Below, one piece after another: positions 18,141-28,283 of a DNA stretch of 64,000 nt. The notes under the pieces are model-generated. The model had not been told where the DNA came from and did not search any database. It saw only the letters and a list, made by a program, of their open reading frames with translations. A program made the position numbers and the translations under genes. Origin of the DNA: Streptomyces sp. ISL-94 (GTDB lineage: Bacteria; Actinomycetota; Actinomycetes; Streptomycetales; Streptomycetaceae); contig NZ_JAGGOZ010000031.1 of assembly GCF_018614075.1 (NCBI RefSeq), positions 50,023 through 114,022 on the forward strand. Reading direction: 5' to 3'. Numbering within the stretch: position 1 is the stretch's first letter; every line of letters starts with the position of its first letter.

Positions 18141-18460
18141 AGCGCCCTCTCAGATAACGGCGCGACAGGCGTACGTACGCGCCGCGCACGCGGAGTCTTC
18201 GGGGCCGGGCGGCCGGTCAGGGCCGGGCTCCGGCCGGTTCGCGTCACTTTAGTGCAACGGTCGCCGCGGTCAACGAACCGCCTCGCGCGCCGTGCGCGTC
18301 GCCGTGCGCGCCCCCCGCACCGAACCCGCAAATGCCGCGAATCACCCTGTTGGCCGCCTCCCCCTCACTCCTGTGGGTTAGCTCACAACAAGGCTTGTTG
18401 ACCTTCTTTGTCCACCCTCACTCGATGCCCCCACACGCTGTGACCATTACCGTCGTACCC
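18141..18460. promoter_or_regulatory. Divergent promoter region between rsmH and carbonic anhydrase
   Basis: About 320 bp shared by the leftward dcw operon and the rightward carbonic anhydrase gene. It has a perfect inverted repeat CAACAAG-G-CTTGTTG at 18386-18400. Immediately to its left is TGTGG-N6-TCACA (18372-18387), one mismatch from the CRP half-site arrangement. TTGACC at 18398-18403 could be a rightward -35. No mraZ gene and no MraZ-type repeat run is apparent. Confidence 0.45.
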
Positions 18461-19012
18461 ATGACGACTTCCGCATCCCTGCCTGCCGAGTCCGCGCCCG
18501 AGGCATCCGGCGGCGGCTCCGTCACCGACCGGCTGGTCGCGGCGAACCGCGCCTACGCGGCGGAGTTCACCGATCCGGGCATGGACGCCCGCCCCGTCCT
18601 GCACGTGGCGGTCGTGGCCTGTATGGACGCCCGCCTCGACCTGCACGCCGCCCTCGGCCTCGAACTCGGCGACTGTCACACGATCCGCAACGCGGGCGGC
18701 GTGGTCACCGACGACACCATCCGCTCCCTCACGATCAGCCAGCGGGCCCTCGGCACCCGCACGGTCATACTGATCCACCACACCGGCTGTGGTCTCGAAA
18801 GCCTCACCGAGGACTTCCGGCACGAGCTGGAGGACGAGGTCGGCCAGCGCCCGGCCTGGGCCGTGGAGGCCTTCCGGGACGTGGACCAGGACGTACGCCA
18901 GTCCATGCAGCGGGTCCGTACCAACCCCTTCCTGCCCCACCGCGACGATGTGCGAGGCTTCGTCTTCGACGTGCACACCGGGCTCCTCCGGGAGATCGAT
19001 CCCCGCTCTTGA
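18461..19012 (+). CDS. Beta-class carbonic anhydrase
   Basis: Zinc enzyme interconverting CO2 and bicarbonate in the cytosol. From ATG 18461 it has 183 residues. Zinc ligands are Cys54 in CMDAR, His107 and Cys110 in HHTGCG, with the Asp56-Arg58 dyad and the RNAGG loop (76-80), all typical of short actinobacterial beta enzymes. The frame stays open to 18332, but the upstream 43 codons read through promoter-like DNA. It has no clear Shine-Dalgarno. It is transcribed away from the dcw operon. Confidence 0.92.
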   Translation: MTTSASLPAESAPEASGGGSVTDRLVAANRAYAAEFTDPGMDARPVLHVAVVACMDARLDLHAALGLELGDCHTIRNAGGVVTDDTIRSLTISQRALGTRTVILIHHTGCGLESLTEDFRHELEDEVGQRPAWAVEAFRDVDQDVRQSMQRVRTNPFLPHRDDVRGFVFDVHTGLLREIDPRS

Positions 19013-19148
19013 GTGACACAAGGCCGTAACGCCGTCAAGAATGCGGGGAGACGCCCCCCGGGACCCCCCGGGGCCGGTGTCCGTGTGTGGGGTGGGCCGG
19101 TTCATGCGCCGAGGGCGTCGGCCCTGGGAATGGGCCGAGGAGAACCAG

Positions 19149-20158
<1,010 letters not shown>

Positions 20159-20159
<1 letters not shown>

Positions 20160-21523
20160 TGAGCGCCGGTGCCCCGCGCGGCGCCGGCCGCCCGGAAGGC
20201 GGGCTCCGCACGTCGCTGTCCGGCCTGACCACCCGCGGGCGCTCCTTCCTGGCCGCCGGGACCGCCGCCGCCGCGTGCGCGTACGTGCTGGGCCAGGGCG
20301 AACTGCTCCGGGTCGGCCTGCTGCTCGCCGCCCTGCCGCTGATCTGCGTCTACGCCCTGCACCGCACCCGCCACCGGGTCTCCGGCACCCGCCGGCTGAC
20401 CCCGCAGCGGGTGCCCGCGGGCGGCGAGGCCCGGGTGCAGCTGCGCATGGACAACGTCTCCCGGCTGCCCACGGGCCTGCTGATGCTCCAGGACCGGGTG
20501 CCGTACGTGCTCGGGCCCCGGCCTCGGTTCGTCCTGGACCGGGTCGAGGCCGGCGGGCGCCGCGAGGTCTCCTACCGGGTCCGCTCCGACCTGCGCGGCC
20601 GCTATCCGCTCGGCCCGCTCCAGCTGCGGCTGACCGACCCCTTCGGGCTGGTCGAGCTCACCCGCTCCTTCAGCACCTACGACACCCTCACCGTCATCCC
20701 GCGCACCGAGCCGCTGCCGCCCGTCCACCTGGCCGGCGAGTCCTCCGGCTACGGCGACGGGAGCCGCCGCTCGCTGGCCCTGGCCGGCGACGACGACGTG
20801 ATCCCGCGGACCTACCGGCGCGGCGACGACCTGCGCCGGGTGCACTGGCGCTCCACCGCCCGCTACGGCGAGCTCATGGTGCGCCGCGAGGAGCAGCCCC
20901 AGCGCAGCCGGGCCACCGTCCTGCTGGACACCCGGCGCATCGCCTTCGAGGGCGCGGGCCCCGACTCCGCCTTCGAGTGGGCCGTCTCCGGGGCCGCCTC
21001 GTCCCTGGTGCACCTGCTGGAGCAGGGCTTCTCGGTGCGGCTGCTCATGGACACCGGCGACTCGGTGCCCGGCGAGGCCGGCGGCGGCTTCACCTCCGGC
21101 GGGCACGAGTCCGCGGAGGCCGCCGGGCTGATGATGGACACCCTCGCGGTGGTCGGGCACTCGGACGGCGCGGGCCTCTCCCGGGCCTACGACGCGGTGC
21201 GCGGCGGCGGCGGTTTCGGCGGAGCCGGCGCCGAGGGGCTCCTCATCGCCTTCTTCGGAGACCTGGACGACGTACAAACCGAAATGGCGGCCAAGATGCG
21301 CCAGCGTGCCGGGGGCGCGGTGGCCTTCGTACTGGACTCCGCGACCTGGGCCGGGCAGCCCGCGCAGAACCACGCCCTGCCCCCGCTGGAGCAGCGGTTG
21401 AGCAGGCTGCGCGACGCGGGCTGGACGGCGCTGGCCGCCCCTCCCGGGGTGGCCTTCGGCGAACTGTGGCGCCACGCCGGTACCGCGCGCCTGAGCACGG
21501 GAACCTCCGGAGGGCGGGCATGA
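20159..21523 (+). CDS. DUF58 domain protein
   Basis: Membrane-associated protein of 454 residues. Two hydrophobic segments (about 30-62) precede a beta-rich region and the DUF58 core, with the signature YRRGDDLRRVHWRSTARYGELMVRR near residues 217-243 (shown partly: DLRRVHWRSTAR), then a vWA-like C-terminal half. The ATG overlaps the moxR stop by one base and the gene's own stop overlaps the next ATG. DUF58 proteins accompany MoxR and are inferred to act with it in envelope or protein maturation; no enzymatic role is established. Confidence 0.9.
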
Positions 21524-23937
21524 GCGGGCGGGCGAGAGTGATGGTCTTCGCGGCACTGGCGACCCTGCTCACCTCGTGGTCGCTGGTCCCGCTGGTCGAT
21601 TCGGCGGGCTGGCTGCTCCAGGCGGCCCTGCTGCTGGCCGTGCAGAGCGCGGTGGGGGCCGGGGTCCGGCGGGTGCCGGTCGCACGGTCGCTGACCGTGG
21701 CCGCGCAGCTGCTGGTGTCGCTGGTGCTGCTCGCGTTCCTCTTCGGCGGCAAGGCCGGGACCGGCGGGACCGGGCCGGTGGCCTACCTGGTGACGGACTT
21801 CGGCGCGCTGTTCCGGCGCGGTGTGCAGGACGTGGGCGAGTTCGCGATCCCGGCGCCGATGACGGACGGCATCCGGCTGCTGCTGGTGTGCGGGGTGCTG
21901 CTGATCGGGCTGCTCGTGGACCTGCTGGCGGTGACCCTGCGGACGGCCGCCGCGGCCGGGCTGCCGCTGCTCGCGCTGTACTCGGTGGCCGCGGGCCTGT
22001 CGGGCGGCGGGGAGGCCTCCTGGTTCTCCTTCCTGCTGGCGGGCTCCGGGTACCTGATGATGCTGCTGGCCGAGGGCCGCGACCGGCTCGCCCAGTGGGG
22101 CCGGGTCTTCGGCGGGGCCCCACCCGGCCGGGTATCGGCCGCCTCCGGCCTGGGCAGCGGCCCGGGCGGTCACGCGACGGCCCCCGTGCGGACCGGCCGG
22201 CGGATCGGCGCGGTGGCCCTGGGACTGGCGCTGGCGGTGCCGGCGGCGCTGCCCGCGCTCGGCGGCGGGCTGCTGGGCGCGCAGGGCGAGGCCGAGGGCG
22301 GCGGCAGCGGGGTGGGCGGGACGATCTCGGCCGTCAACCCGCTGGTCTCCCTCCAGAGCAACCTGAACGCGCAGGACAACCGGGTGGTGCTGAAGTACCG
22401 GACGGACAACCCGCAGCAGGGTGAGCAGTACCTGCGGATCCTCGCCCTGGACGAGTTCAACGGCGTCAAGTGGGAGGCCTCGGGGCGTGCCCTGACCGAT
22501 GTGCCGGAGCAGCTGCCGAACCCGCCCGGGCTCGCCGGGCCGGTCCAGGCGGGCGCGGTCGAGGTGCGCACCAACATCTCGGCGGCGGACAGCTACACGC
22601 AGCGCTACCTGCCGATGCCGTATCCGGCGACGAAGGTGGACATCCCCGGGAAGTGGCGGTTCGAGCCGGCCGGCCGGACCCTGGTCGGGGACCAGCTGGG
22701 CAAGGACACGTTCCAGAACGTGCAGGGCGCGATGTACACCGTACGCAGCCTGCAGCTGCGGCCGACGGCGCAGCAGCTGCAGAAGGCTCCCGCGCCGGCC
22801 CGGGAGATCCGGGACGAGTACACGAAGCTGCCGGACAACCTGCCGCCGGTGGTCGCCGACACGGCCCGCCAGGTGACGCAGGGCGCGAAGGACGACTACA
22901 CGCGGGCGGTGAAGCTGCAGGACTTCTTCGCGGTCAGCGGCGGGTTCCGCTACAACACGAAGACGGCGTCCGGTACGGGTCCGCAGGCGGTCGCCCGCTT
23001 CCTCGCCGACAAGGAGGGGTTCTGCGTCCACTTCGCCTTCTCGATGGCGGCGATGTCCCGCTCGCTGGGCATTCCGGCGCGGGTGGCGGTGGGCTTCACC
23101 CCGGGCGAGAAGCAGTCGGACGGCAACGTGAACGTCTCCATGAGGGACGCGCACGCGTGGCCGGAGCTCTACTTCGAGGGTGTGGGGTGGACGCGGTTCG
23201 AGCCGACGCCCCGGTCGGGCATCAACGTGCCGGACTACTCCCGGCCGCAGACTCCGGCGGCCCAGCCGTCGGCGCCGTCGGCGCTGCCCTCGCAGGCCGC
23301 GCCGGAACCGTCGGCCGCGCCGTCGAAGGCGGACGACTGCCCGCCGGAGCTGAAGAAGCTGGGCGAGTGCGGGGTGGTGGCGCCCGCGCAGGGCTCCGCC
23401 GGCGACGACGGGCCGTCGGCGACGACGATCCTCGGCTGGGCGGCGGTCGCGGTGGCGGTCCTGTCCCTCCCCCTCCTTCCGCTGCTGTGGCGGAGCCGTG
23501 TCCGGGCACGCCGGCTGGGCGGCGGGGAGGTGGCGGCGGCCTGGCGCGAGCTGGGCGACTCCGCCTGGGACGTGGGCGTGCCGCCGGACGAGGCGCTGTC
23601 GCCGCGACGGGCGGCGGGCCGGATCGTGGAGCTGGGCCGCCTGGAGCCGGAGGCCGCCGGTGCGGTCCACCGGGTCGCGGGTGCGGTGGAACGGGCCCTG
23701 TACGCACCGCCGGGCGCGGCGGCCCCGTATCCGAACCTGCCGGACGACGTGCTGCGCGCCCGCACGGGCCTCCTGGCCTCGGCGCCCCGCACCACCCGCC
23801 TCCGAGCTCTCCTCTTCCCCCGCTCGGCAGCCCGCGTCGCCTGGGCGGTCTCCGCCCGCTGGTCCGCCCTCACCACAACCCTGTCCACCCGCCTGACAAC
23901 CCTCCGCAGCCGCCTCCCCCTGCGAATCCGCGGCTGA
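21520..23937 (+). CDS. TgpA-type transmembrane transglutaminase
   Basis: Membrane protein of 805 residues. Five or six N-terminal helices are followed by a DUF3488-like part and an extracytoplasmic transglutaminase-like domain with the catalytic Cys in EGFCVHFAFSMAAM, His in MRDAHAWPELYFE and the following Asp/Glu region GVGWTRFEPTPR. A P/A/S-rich spacer comes next, then one further helix (about 640-660) and a DUF4129-like cytoplasmic tail. The ATG at 21520 overlaps the DUF58 stop (ATGA) and follows GGAGGG. The substrate is unknown; cross-linking or proteolysis of envelope proteins is the usual inference. Confidence 0.92.
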   Translation: MSGRARVMVFAALATLLTSWSLVPLVDSAGWLLQAALLLAVQSAVGAGVRRVPVARSLTVAAQLLVSLVLLAFLFGGKAGTGGTGPVAYLVTDFGALFRRGVQDVGEFAIPAPMTDGIRLLLVCGVLLIGLLVDLLAVTLRTAAAAGLPLLALYSVAAGLSGGGEASWFSFLLAGSGYLMMLLAEGRDRLAQWGRVFGGAPPGRVSAASGLGSGPGGHATAPVRTGRRIGAVALGLALAVPAALPALGGGLLGAQGEAEGGGSGVGGTISAVNPLVSLQSNLNAQDNRVVLKYRTDNPQQGEQYLRILALDEFNGVKWEASGRALTDVPEQLPNPPGLAGPVQAGAVEVRTNISAADSYTQRYLPMPYPATKVDIPGKWRFEPAGRTLVGDQLGKDTFQNVQGAMYTVRSLQLRPTAQQLQKAPAPAREIRDEYTKLPDNLPPVVADTARQVTQGAKDDYTRAVKLQDFFAVSGGFRYNTKTASGTGPQAVARFLADKEGFCVHFAFSMAAMSRSLGIPARVAVGFTPGEKQSDGNVNVSMRDAHAWPELYFEGVGWTRFEPTPRSGINVPDYSRPQTPAAQPSAPSALPSQAAPEPSAAPSKADDCPPELKKLGECGVVAPAQGSAGDDGPSATTILGWAAVAVAVLSLPLLPLLWRSRVRARRLGGGEVAAAWRELGDSAWDVGVPPDEALSPRRAAGRIVELGRLEPEAAGAVHRVAGAVERALYAPPGAAAPYPNLPDDVLRARTGLLASAPRTTRLRALLFPRSAARVAWAVSARWSALTTTLSTRLTTLRSRLPLRIRG

Positions 23938-24642
23938 CCCTCCCCCTCGCGAACGCCCGACCCGCCGCGGGGCCGTCAGCCCGCCGGCGCTTGAGCCGCG
24001 CGGGCCCCTTCAGCCCCGCCGGCGCTTGAGGCGCGGGGGCCCTTTCAGCCCCGCCGTCGTTTGAGCGCGGGGGCCCTTTCAGCCCCGCTGGCGTTTGAGC
24101 GCGGGGGCCCTTTCAGCCTCGCCGGCGTTTGAGCGCGGGGGCCCTTTCAGCCTCGCCGGCGTTTGAGCGCCGCCAGCGTTTGAGCGCGGGGGCCCCTTCA
24201 GCCTCGCCGGCGTTTGAGGCGCGGGGTCCGGGGCGGAGCCCCGATCTCTGAGCCGCGCAGGCCCACTCGGCTGGACCACGGCCCCGCCGAAACCTTCAGC
24301 CCCGCCGGCGCTTGAGGCGCGGGGTCCGGGGCGGGGCCCCGGCAGCGGCGGGGAGGCCGGGCGCGCGGACGCGGCGAGGCTCGATCCCCCCGAGCCCCGC
24401 CGCGCCGGCGTACCGCATCACGGAGGAGGCACCCGGTCCGCTCCGCGGCCCCGTGTCCGCGGTGCGGACCGGGTCTCCTGTCCGCTGCCCCCAGTCTGGC
24501 GTTCGCGCAGGTGGGAGCCATCCGCGCACGTACTCATTTCCGCGCCTAGGTACGGATACTCAGTCGCCGCGGCAGGCCCCACCAGTTGTACGGCCTGCCG
24601 CCCCCGCGCGGCACCGCCGACTGGGGGGTGCCGCCCACCGCG
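23938..24642. repeat. REP-like tandem array at convergent junction (locus B)
   Basis: A 705 bp non-coding gap where the TgpA operon and the TetR gene converge. From 23977 to about 24245 there are seven near-tandem copies, roughly 34 bp apart, of CAGCC(C/T)CGCCGGCGTTTGAG followed by CGCGGGGGCCC. One copy is fused and truncated (about 24148-24190). A further full copy lies at 24293-24342 with its GGGGCGGGGCCCC hairpin. All point the same way. The remainder (24345-24640) is unassigned GC-rich DNA; I see no gene in it. Confidence 0.85.
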
Positions 24643-25290
24643 TCAGCGGTTTCCGCTGACCCGCCCCCGCAGCAGCAGCGACAGCGCCGAGTGCACGTCG
24701 TCGAGCGACCGCTCGCTCTGGAAGGACTGCCAGTCCAGCGCCGCCACCAGCACCATCCCCACCATGGCCGCAGCCGTCAGCGGCACGTCGATCTCCGCGC
24801 TCAGCTCCCCCCGCTCGACACCCTCCCGCAGCACCGTCTCCACGACGGCCACCGCCTCCTGCCGTACGACCATCAGCGTGGACTGCCAGGCCCGGTTCGT
24901 CCGCCACAGCTCGGCGACGTAGAGCTGGGTGAAGGCCGGGTACCGGTCGATGAAGACGAGCCCGGCCCGGATCATGGCGTCGAGCGCCTCGACCCGGCTG
25001 CCGCCGCGCGCCTCCGTCTCCTCCGCCGCCGTCCGCAGCGAAGCGGTCAGCAGGCCGACCCCGTGCCGCAGCAGCTCCTCGAAGAGGTCGTTCTTGCTCG
25101 CGAAGTTGTAGTAGACGGTGCCCTTCGCGACGCCCGCCCGCTCGGCGATCTCCTCGACCGTGGTCGCGGAGAAGCCCTGCTCGGCGATCAGCGTGACGGC
25201 TGCCTCGTAGAGCTTCTGGCGGGTGGCCTGGCGTCGACCGCCGCCGGTGCCCGTAGCGGTGCTGCTGCTTTCCATGGCGCTGATTCTCAC
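24643..25290 (-). CDS. TetR family transcriptional regulator
   Basis: Homodimeric repressor of 215 residues. The N-terminal helix-turn-helix domain (about 25-70) includes IAERAGVAKGTVYYNFASKNDL, shown by the core GTVYYNF. The C-terminal ligand domain is of TetR_C type. ATG at 25275 is an alternative start five codons in. It is the last gene of a leftward operon, 13 bp after the YhgE gene. The perfect palindrome at 28258-28283, in front of the first gene, is the obvious candidate operator, implying autoregulation and control of the exporter-like genes. Confidence 0.93.
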   Translation of the reverse strand: MRISAMESSSTATGTGGGRRQATRQKLYEAAVTLIAEQGFSATTVEEIAERAGVAKGTVYYNFASKNDLFEELLRHGVGLLTASLRTAAEETEARGGSRVEALDAMIRAGLVFIDRYPAFTQLYVAELWRTNRAWQSTLMVVRQEAVAVVETVLREGVERGELSAEIDVPLTAAAMVGMVLVAALDWQSFQSERSLDDVHSALSLLLRGRVSGNR

Positions 25291-25303
25291 AGGTCAACCG
25301 CTC

Positions 25304-27391
25304 CTACAGGCTCAGTTCCGGATGCAGCCGGTCCATGGTCCACACCTGCTTGCCGCGGGCGGCGAGCGCGGTGAGGGCGAGGGCGCCGACGGTGAAGGCC
25401 GTCAGGACCGCGCAGCCCTGCCAGACGGGGGCGAGGTCGCCGCCCGTGATGAGGCGGCGCAGGCTCTCGACGACGTACGACATCGGCAGGTACGGGTGGA
25501 TGAAGTTGAAGAAGCCGGGGCTGGTCTGTACGGGGTAGGTGCCGCCCGCCGAGGTCAGCTGGAGCATCAGCACCGCGAGGACCAGGATCCGCCCGGCCGC
25601 GCCGAACTTGGCGTTCAGCCACTGGACGATGGCCGCGAAGCAGCCGGTGACCAGCATGAGGAAGCCGATGGTCAGGGCCGGGCGGGCCATCTCCAGGCCC
25701 AGGCCCCAGTGGAGTACGGACATCAGCGCGCTCACCTGCGCGACGCCGATGCCCGCCACGGGCAGCCAGCCGGCGAAGGCTACCCGCCAGGGCGAGGCGC
25801 CCGCGGCCAGGGCCCGCCGGTTCATCGGGGCGATGAGCATGTAGGCGACCATCGCGCCGACCCAGAGGGAGAGCGGGATGAAGTAGGGGGCGAAGCCGGT
25901 GCCGTAGTTGGGCGCCTTGTGGAGGGACTGGTTGGCGAGCTGGACGGGGTCGGCCATGACCTGCGTCCGGGTGTCGCGCTGCTGCTCGTCGTAGTCCGGG
26001 ATCTTGCCGGCGCCCTCGTGCAGGCCGCCGGCGAGTTCGCCGGTGCCGTCGACGAGCTTGTACATGCCGCCGTCGAGGGTGTGCGCGCCGTCGCCGAGCT
26101 TGCCGACGCCCGCGTTGATGGCGCCGGAGCCGCCGGTGGCGGTGCCGATGCCCGCGTGCAGCTGGACCATGCCGTCGGCGACCTGCTGGGCGCCGCTGTT
26201 GAGGGCGTTGACCTTGGCGACGGCCGCGTCGAGGTCGGCGGCGAGGCCGGGGGCCTTGTCGACGAGCTCGCGGGCCTTGTTCTCCAGGTCGGTCAGCTGG
26301 GTGCGGAGCTTGCCGACGTCGCCGTTGGTGTTGCCGACGAGGGTGTTGACGTCGCCGGAGAGGAGGGCGGCCTCGGCGGCGTCGTCCCTGACCTTCTTCA
26401 GTTCGGGACAGGAGGCCAGGTGCGGCTCCGCGCCCGGGGTGACGCAGTGCTTCGTGTAGTACGCGTCCGCGCCGGTGGAGGCCTTCTTGGCGGCGGAGGC
26501 GGCGGCCGGGGCCTTCTCGGCGAACTTGTCGAGGTGGTTGTTGACGACCTTGGCGGTGTCGGCGACCAGCTTGGCGGTGTCCGCCAGGTTCTTGGGGTCC
26601 TTGACGAAGGGGCGGGCCTTGGCGGCGGCGCCGTTGACCTTGTCCGCGAGCGCCTGGGTGCCGTCCGCGACCTGCCGGGAGCCGGTTTCCAGCCGGCCGG
26701 CGGCGGTGTTGAGCTTCTTCAGGCCGCCGGTGAGCTCGCCGGTCTTCTCCTTGGCCATGTCGAGGCCGTCGGCGAGGTCCTTCGCGCCCTGCTGGGCCTT
26801 GCCCGCGCCGTCCTTGAGCTGGTCGGCGCCGTCGGCGGCCTCGGCGGTCTTGTCGTGCAGGTCGGAGAAGCTGACGAAGATCTTGTCGAGGAAGCCGCGG
26901 GAGGCGTTGGTGGACGCCGCCGCGCGGACCTCGGAGAAGACGGTGCGCGAGATCGAGCCGACGATGTAGTTGTTGGCGTCGTTGGTGCGGACCTGGAGGG
27001 CCCCGGTGGTGGGGTCCTCGCCGGAGCTGGAGGCGATCTTCGCGCTGAAGTCGGCGGGCATGGTCAGGGACAGGTAGTACGTCCCTTTCTCCAGCCCTTT
27101 CGCCGCCTCCTCGGCGCTCACCTCGCGCCAGTCGAAGGTCTTGCTGTCGTGGAGCTTCTTGGTGATCTCGCCGCCGGCGTCGATGCGCTTGCCGTCGACG
27201 GTCGTGCCCTTGTCGGCGTTGACGAGGGCCACCGGGACCTTGTCGAGGCGCTTGTACGGGTCCCAGAAGGAGCACAGGTACAGCGCTCCGTAGAGCAGCG
27301 GGATGAGGAGCAGCGCGACGAGAGCGGCCGCGGGCAGCTTCCCCCGCCCGAACCGCTTCAGCTCAAGCGCGGCCAGCTTCGGCGAGCGCAT
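25304..27391 (-). CDS. YhgE/Pip family membrane protein
   Basis: Large membrane protein of 695 residues. One N-terminal helix (about 18-40) is followed by a roughly 440-residue extracytoplasmic region with heptad-like repeats rich in A, D, G, K and L (many LADG, VADG and LKDGA units) and a C-terminal bundle of about six helices. That is the YhgE/Pip plus ABC-2-like layout; relatives include phage receptors and the type VII secretion-linked EsaA. It overlaps the upstream ABC-like ATPase by 29 bp, suggesting a paired transporter. The substrate is unknown. Confidence 0.9.
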   Translation of the reverse strand: MRSPKLAALELKRFGRGKLPAAALVALLLIPLLYGALYLCSFWDPYKRLDKVPVALVNADKGTTVDGKRIDAGGEITKKLHDSKTFDWREVSAEEAAKGLEKGTYYLSLTMPADFSAKIASSSGEDPTTGALQVRTNDANNYIVGSISRTVFSEVRAAASTNASRGFLDKIFVSFSDLHDKTAEAADGADQLKDGAGKAQQGAKDLADGLDMAKEKTGELTGGLKKLNTAAGRLETGSRQVADGTQALADKVNGAAAKARPFVKDPKNLADTAKLVADTAKVVNNHLDKFAEKAPAAASAAKKASTGADAYYTKHCVTPGAEPHLASCPELKKVRDDAAEAALLSGDVNTLVGNTNGDVGKLRTQLTDLENKARELVDKAPGLAADLDAAVAKVNALNSGAQQVADGMVQLHAGIGTATGGSGAINAGVGKLGDGAHTLDGGMYKLVDGTGELAGGLHEGAGKIPDYDEQQRDTRTQVMADPVQLANQSLHKAPNYGTGFAPYFIPLSLWVGAMVAYMLIAPMNRRALAAGASPWRVAFAGWLPVAGIGVAQVSALMSVLHWGLGLEMARPALTIGFLMLVTGCFAAIVQWLNAKFGAAGRILVLAVLMLQLTSAGGTYPVQTSPGFFNFIHPYLPMSYVVESLRRLITGGDLAPVWQGCAVLTAFTVGALALTALAARGKQVWTMDRLHPELSL

Positions 27392-28244
27392 CGTCCGCCC
27401 CCTTCGTGTCGTCGTTCACGTCTTCTGTGTCTGCGGGTTCGGTGTCCGCGTCATCGGCATCGGCATCGGCGTCTTCGGTCTCGGCGTCCGCGTCCGCGGT
27501 GTCCGCGGTGTCCGCCCTGTCCGCGGTGTCCGCCGGCGCCGTCGGATCCGCGGGGGCGGTCCTCAGCACCACGGCGTCGGCCGGCGCCTCGCTGCACACG
27601 GCGAGCACGGTGGTGCCGGCGGCGGCGAGGGAGCGGAGCAGGTCCCAGGCCTCGGCGCGTTCGGCTTCCGAGAGCTTGAGGTCGAGGTCGTCGAGGGCCA
27701 GCAGCCGCGGGGAGCCCAGCAGTGCGATGGCCACGGACAGCCGTACGGACTCCAGGCGTTCCAGGTCGCGTACGGAGGTGCGCGGCCCCTTGGGCAGGGT
27801 CCCGAGGTCCAGTCCCGCGGCGGCGAGGGCGGCGTCGATCCGGGCCTCGGTGTCGGTGCGGCGCTCGGCGCGGGGGCGCAGCAGGGCGCGGACGGGACCC
27901 TCGTAGCGGCGCTGCAGCAGGGCTCCCTCTCGCAGCTGCTCGGCGACGGTGAGCGCCTGGTCGAGGTCGTTGACCCCGGGGACCGGGCCGAGGGCGGCGA
28001 TCCGGCGGACCGCGGCCATCTTCTTCGGCAGGCGGTGGGGGCCGATCTCGGCGTGGCCCTCGGTGGGTTTCATCCGGCCGGTGAGGGCCAGGATCAGGCA
28101 GGTACGGCCGCTGCCGGAAGGACCTTCGACCGCGATGAGCGAGCCGGGCGCCGCGTCGATGCCGACTCCCCGGAAGGCCCAGCCGCGCGGGCCCTTGAGT
28201 CCGAAGTCCTCGGCTTTGACGGCCGCGCCGTGCGGGCTGTCCAC
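27363..28244 (-). CDS. ABC transporter-like ATPase with degenerate motifs
   Basis: An ABC ATPase fold of 293 residues that is partly degenerate. The P-loop reads GPSGSGRT (41-48), with Arg47 where Lys is normally essential. The signature motif is unrecognisable (around DLERLESVRLSVAIAL), and Walker B reads LLALDDLDL without the usual catalytic Glu. The last roughly 65 residues form a tail almost wholly of A, D, E and T. Start GTG 28244 follows AAGGGGG. It may be an inactive or slow ATPase partner of the overlapping YhgE protein. Confidence 0.8.
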   Translation of the reverse strand: MDSPHGAAVKAEDFGLKGPRGWAFRGVGIDAAPGSLIAVEGPSGSGRTCLILALTGRMKPTEGHAEIGPHRLPKKMAAVRRIAALGPVPGVNDLDQALTVAEQLREGALLQRRYEGPVRALLRPRAERRTDTEARIDAALAAAGLDLGTLPKGPRTSVRDLERLESVRLSVAIALLGSPRLLALDDLDLKLSEAERAEAWDLLRSLAAAGTTVLAVCSEAPADAVVLRTAPADPTAPADTADRADTADTADADAETEDADADADDADTEPADTEDVNDDTKGADDALAEAGRA

Positions 28245-28257
28245 ACCGTCCCCCTTC

Positions 28258-28283
28258 TTTTGAACTGACCGGTCAGTTCAAAA
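28258..28283. promoter_or_regulatory. Perfect 26 bp palindromic operator (TetR type)
   Basis: TTTTGAACTGAC followed by its exact complement around the centre CCGG: every base of the 26 bp is symmetric. It lies 14 bp upstream of the GTG of the ABC-like gene, on top of the presumed promoter of the ATPase-YhgE-TetR operon. Size and the TGACCGGTCA core fit TetR-family operators. Binding by the TetR protein encoded at 24643-25290 is inferred from context. Confidence 0.85.

Noticed and set aside
18141..18331. Search for mraZ upstream of rsmH
   Set aside because: No frame here resembles MraZ; the short frames are basic and unsupported. Absence is usual in Streptomyces.
23977..24245. Possible CRISPR array because of short regular repeats
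   Set aside because: The units are directly adjacent with no unique spacers, are diverged, and no cas gene is in the window.
25223..27679. 818-residue plus-strand frame opposite the YhgE gene
   Set aside because: Mirror of the YhgE coding bias, with D, G, E and V repeats and no family motifs.
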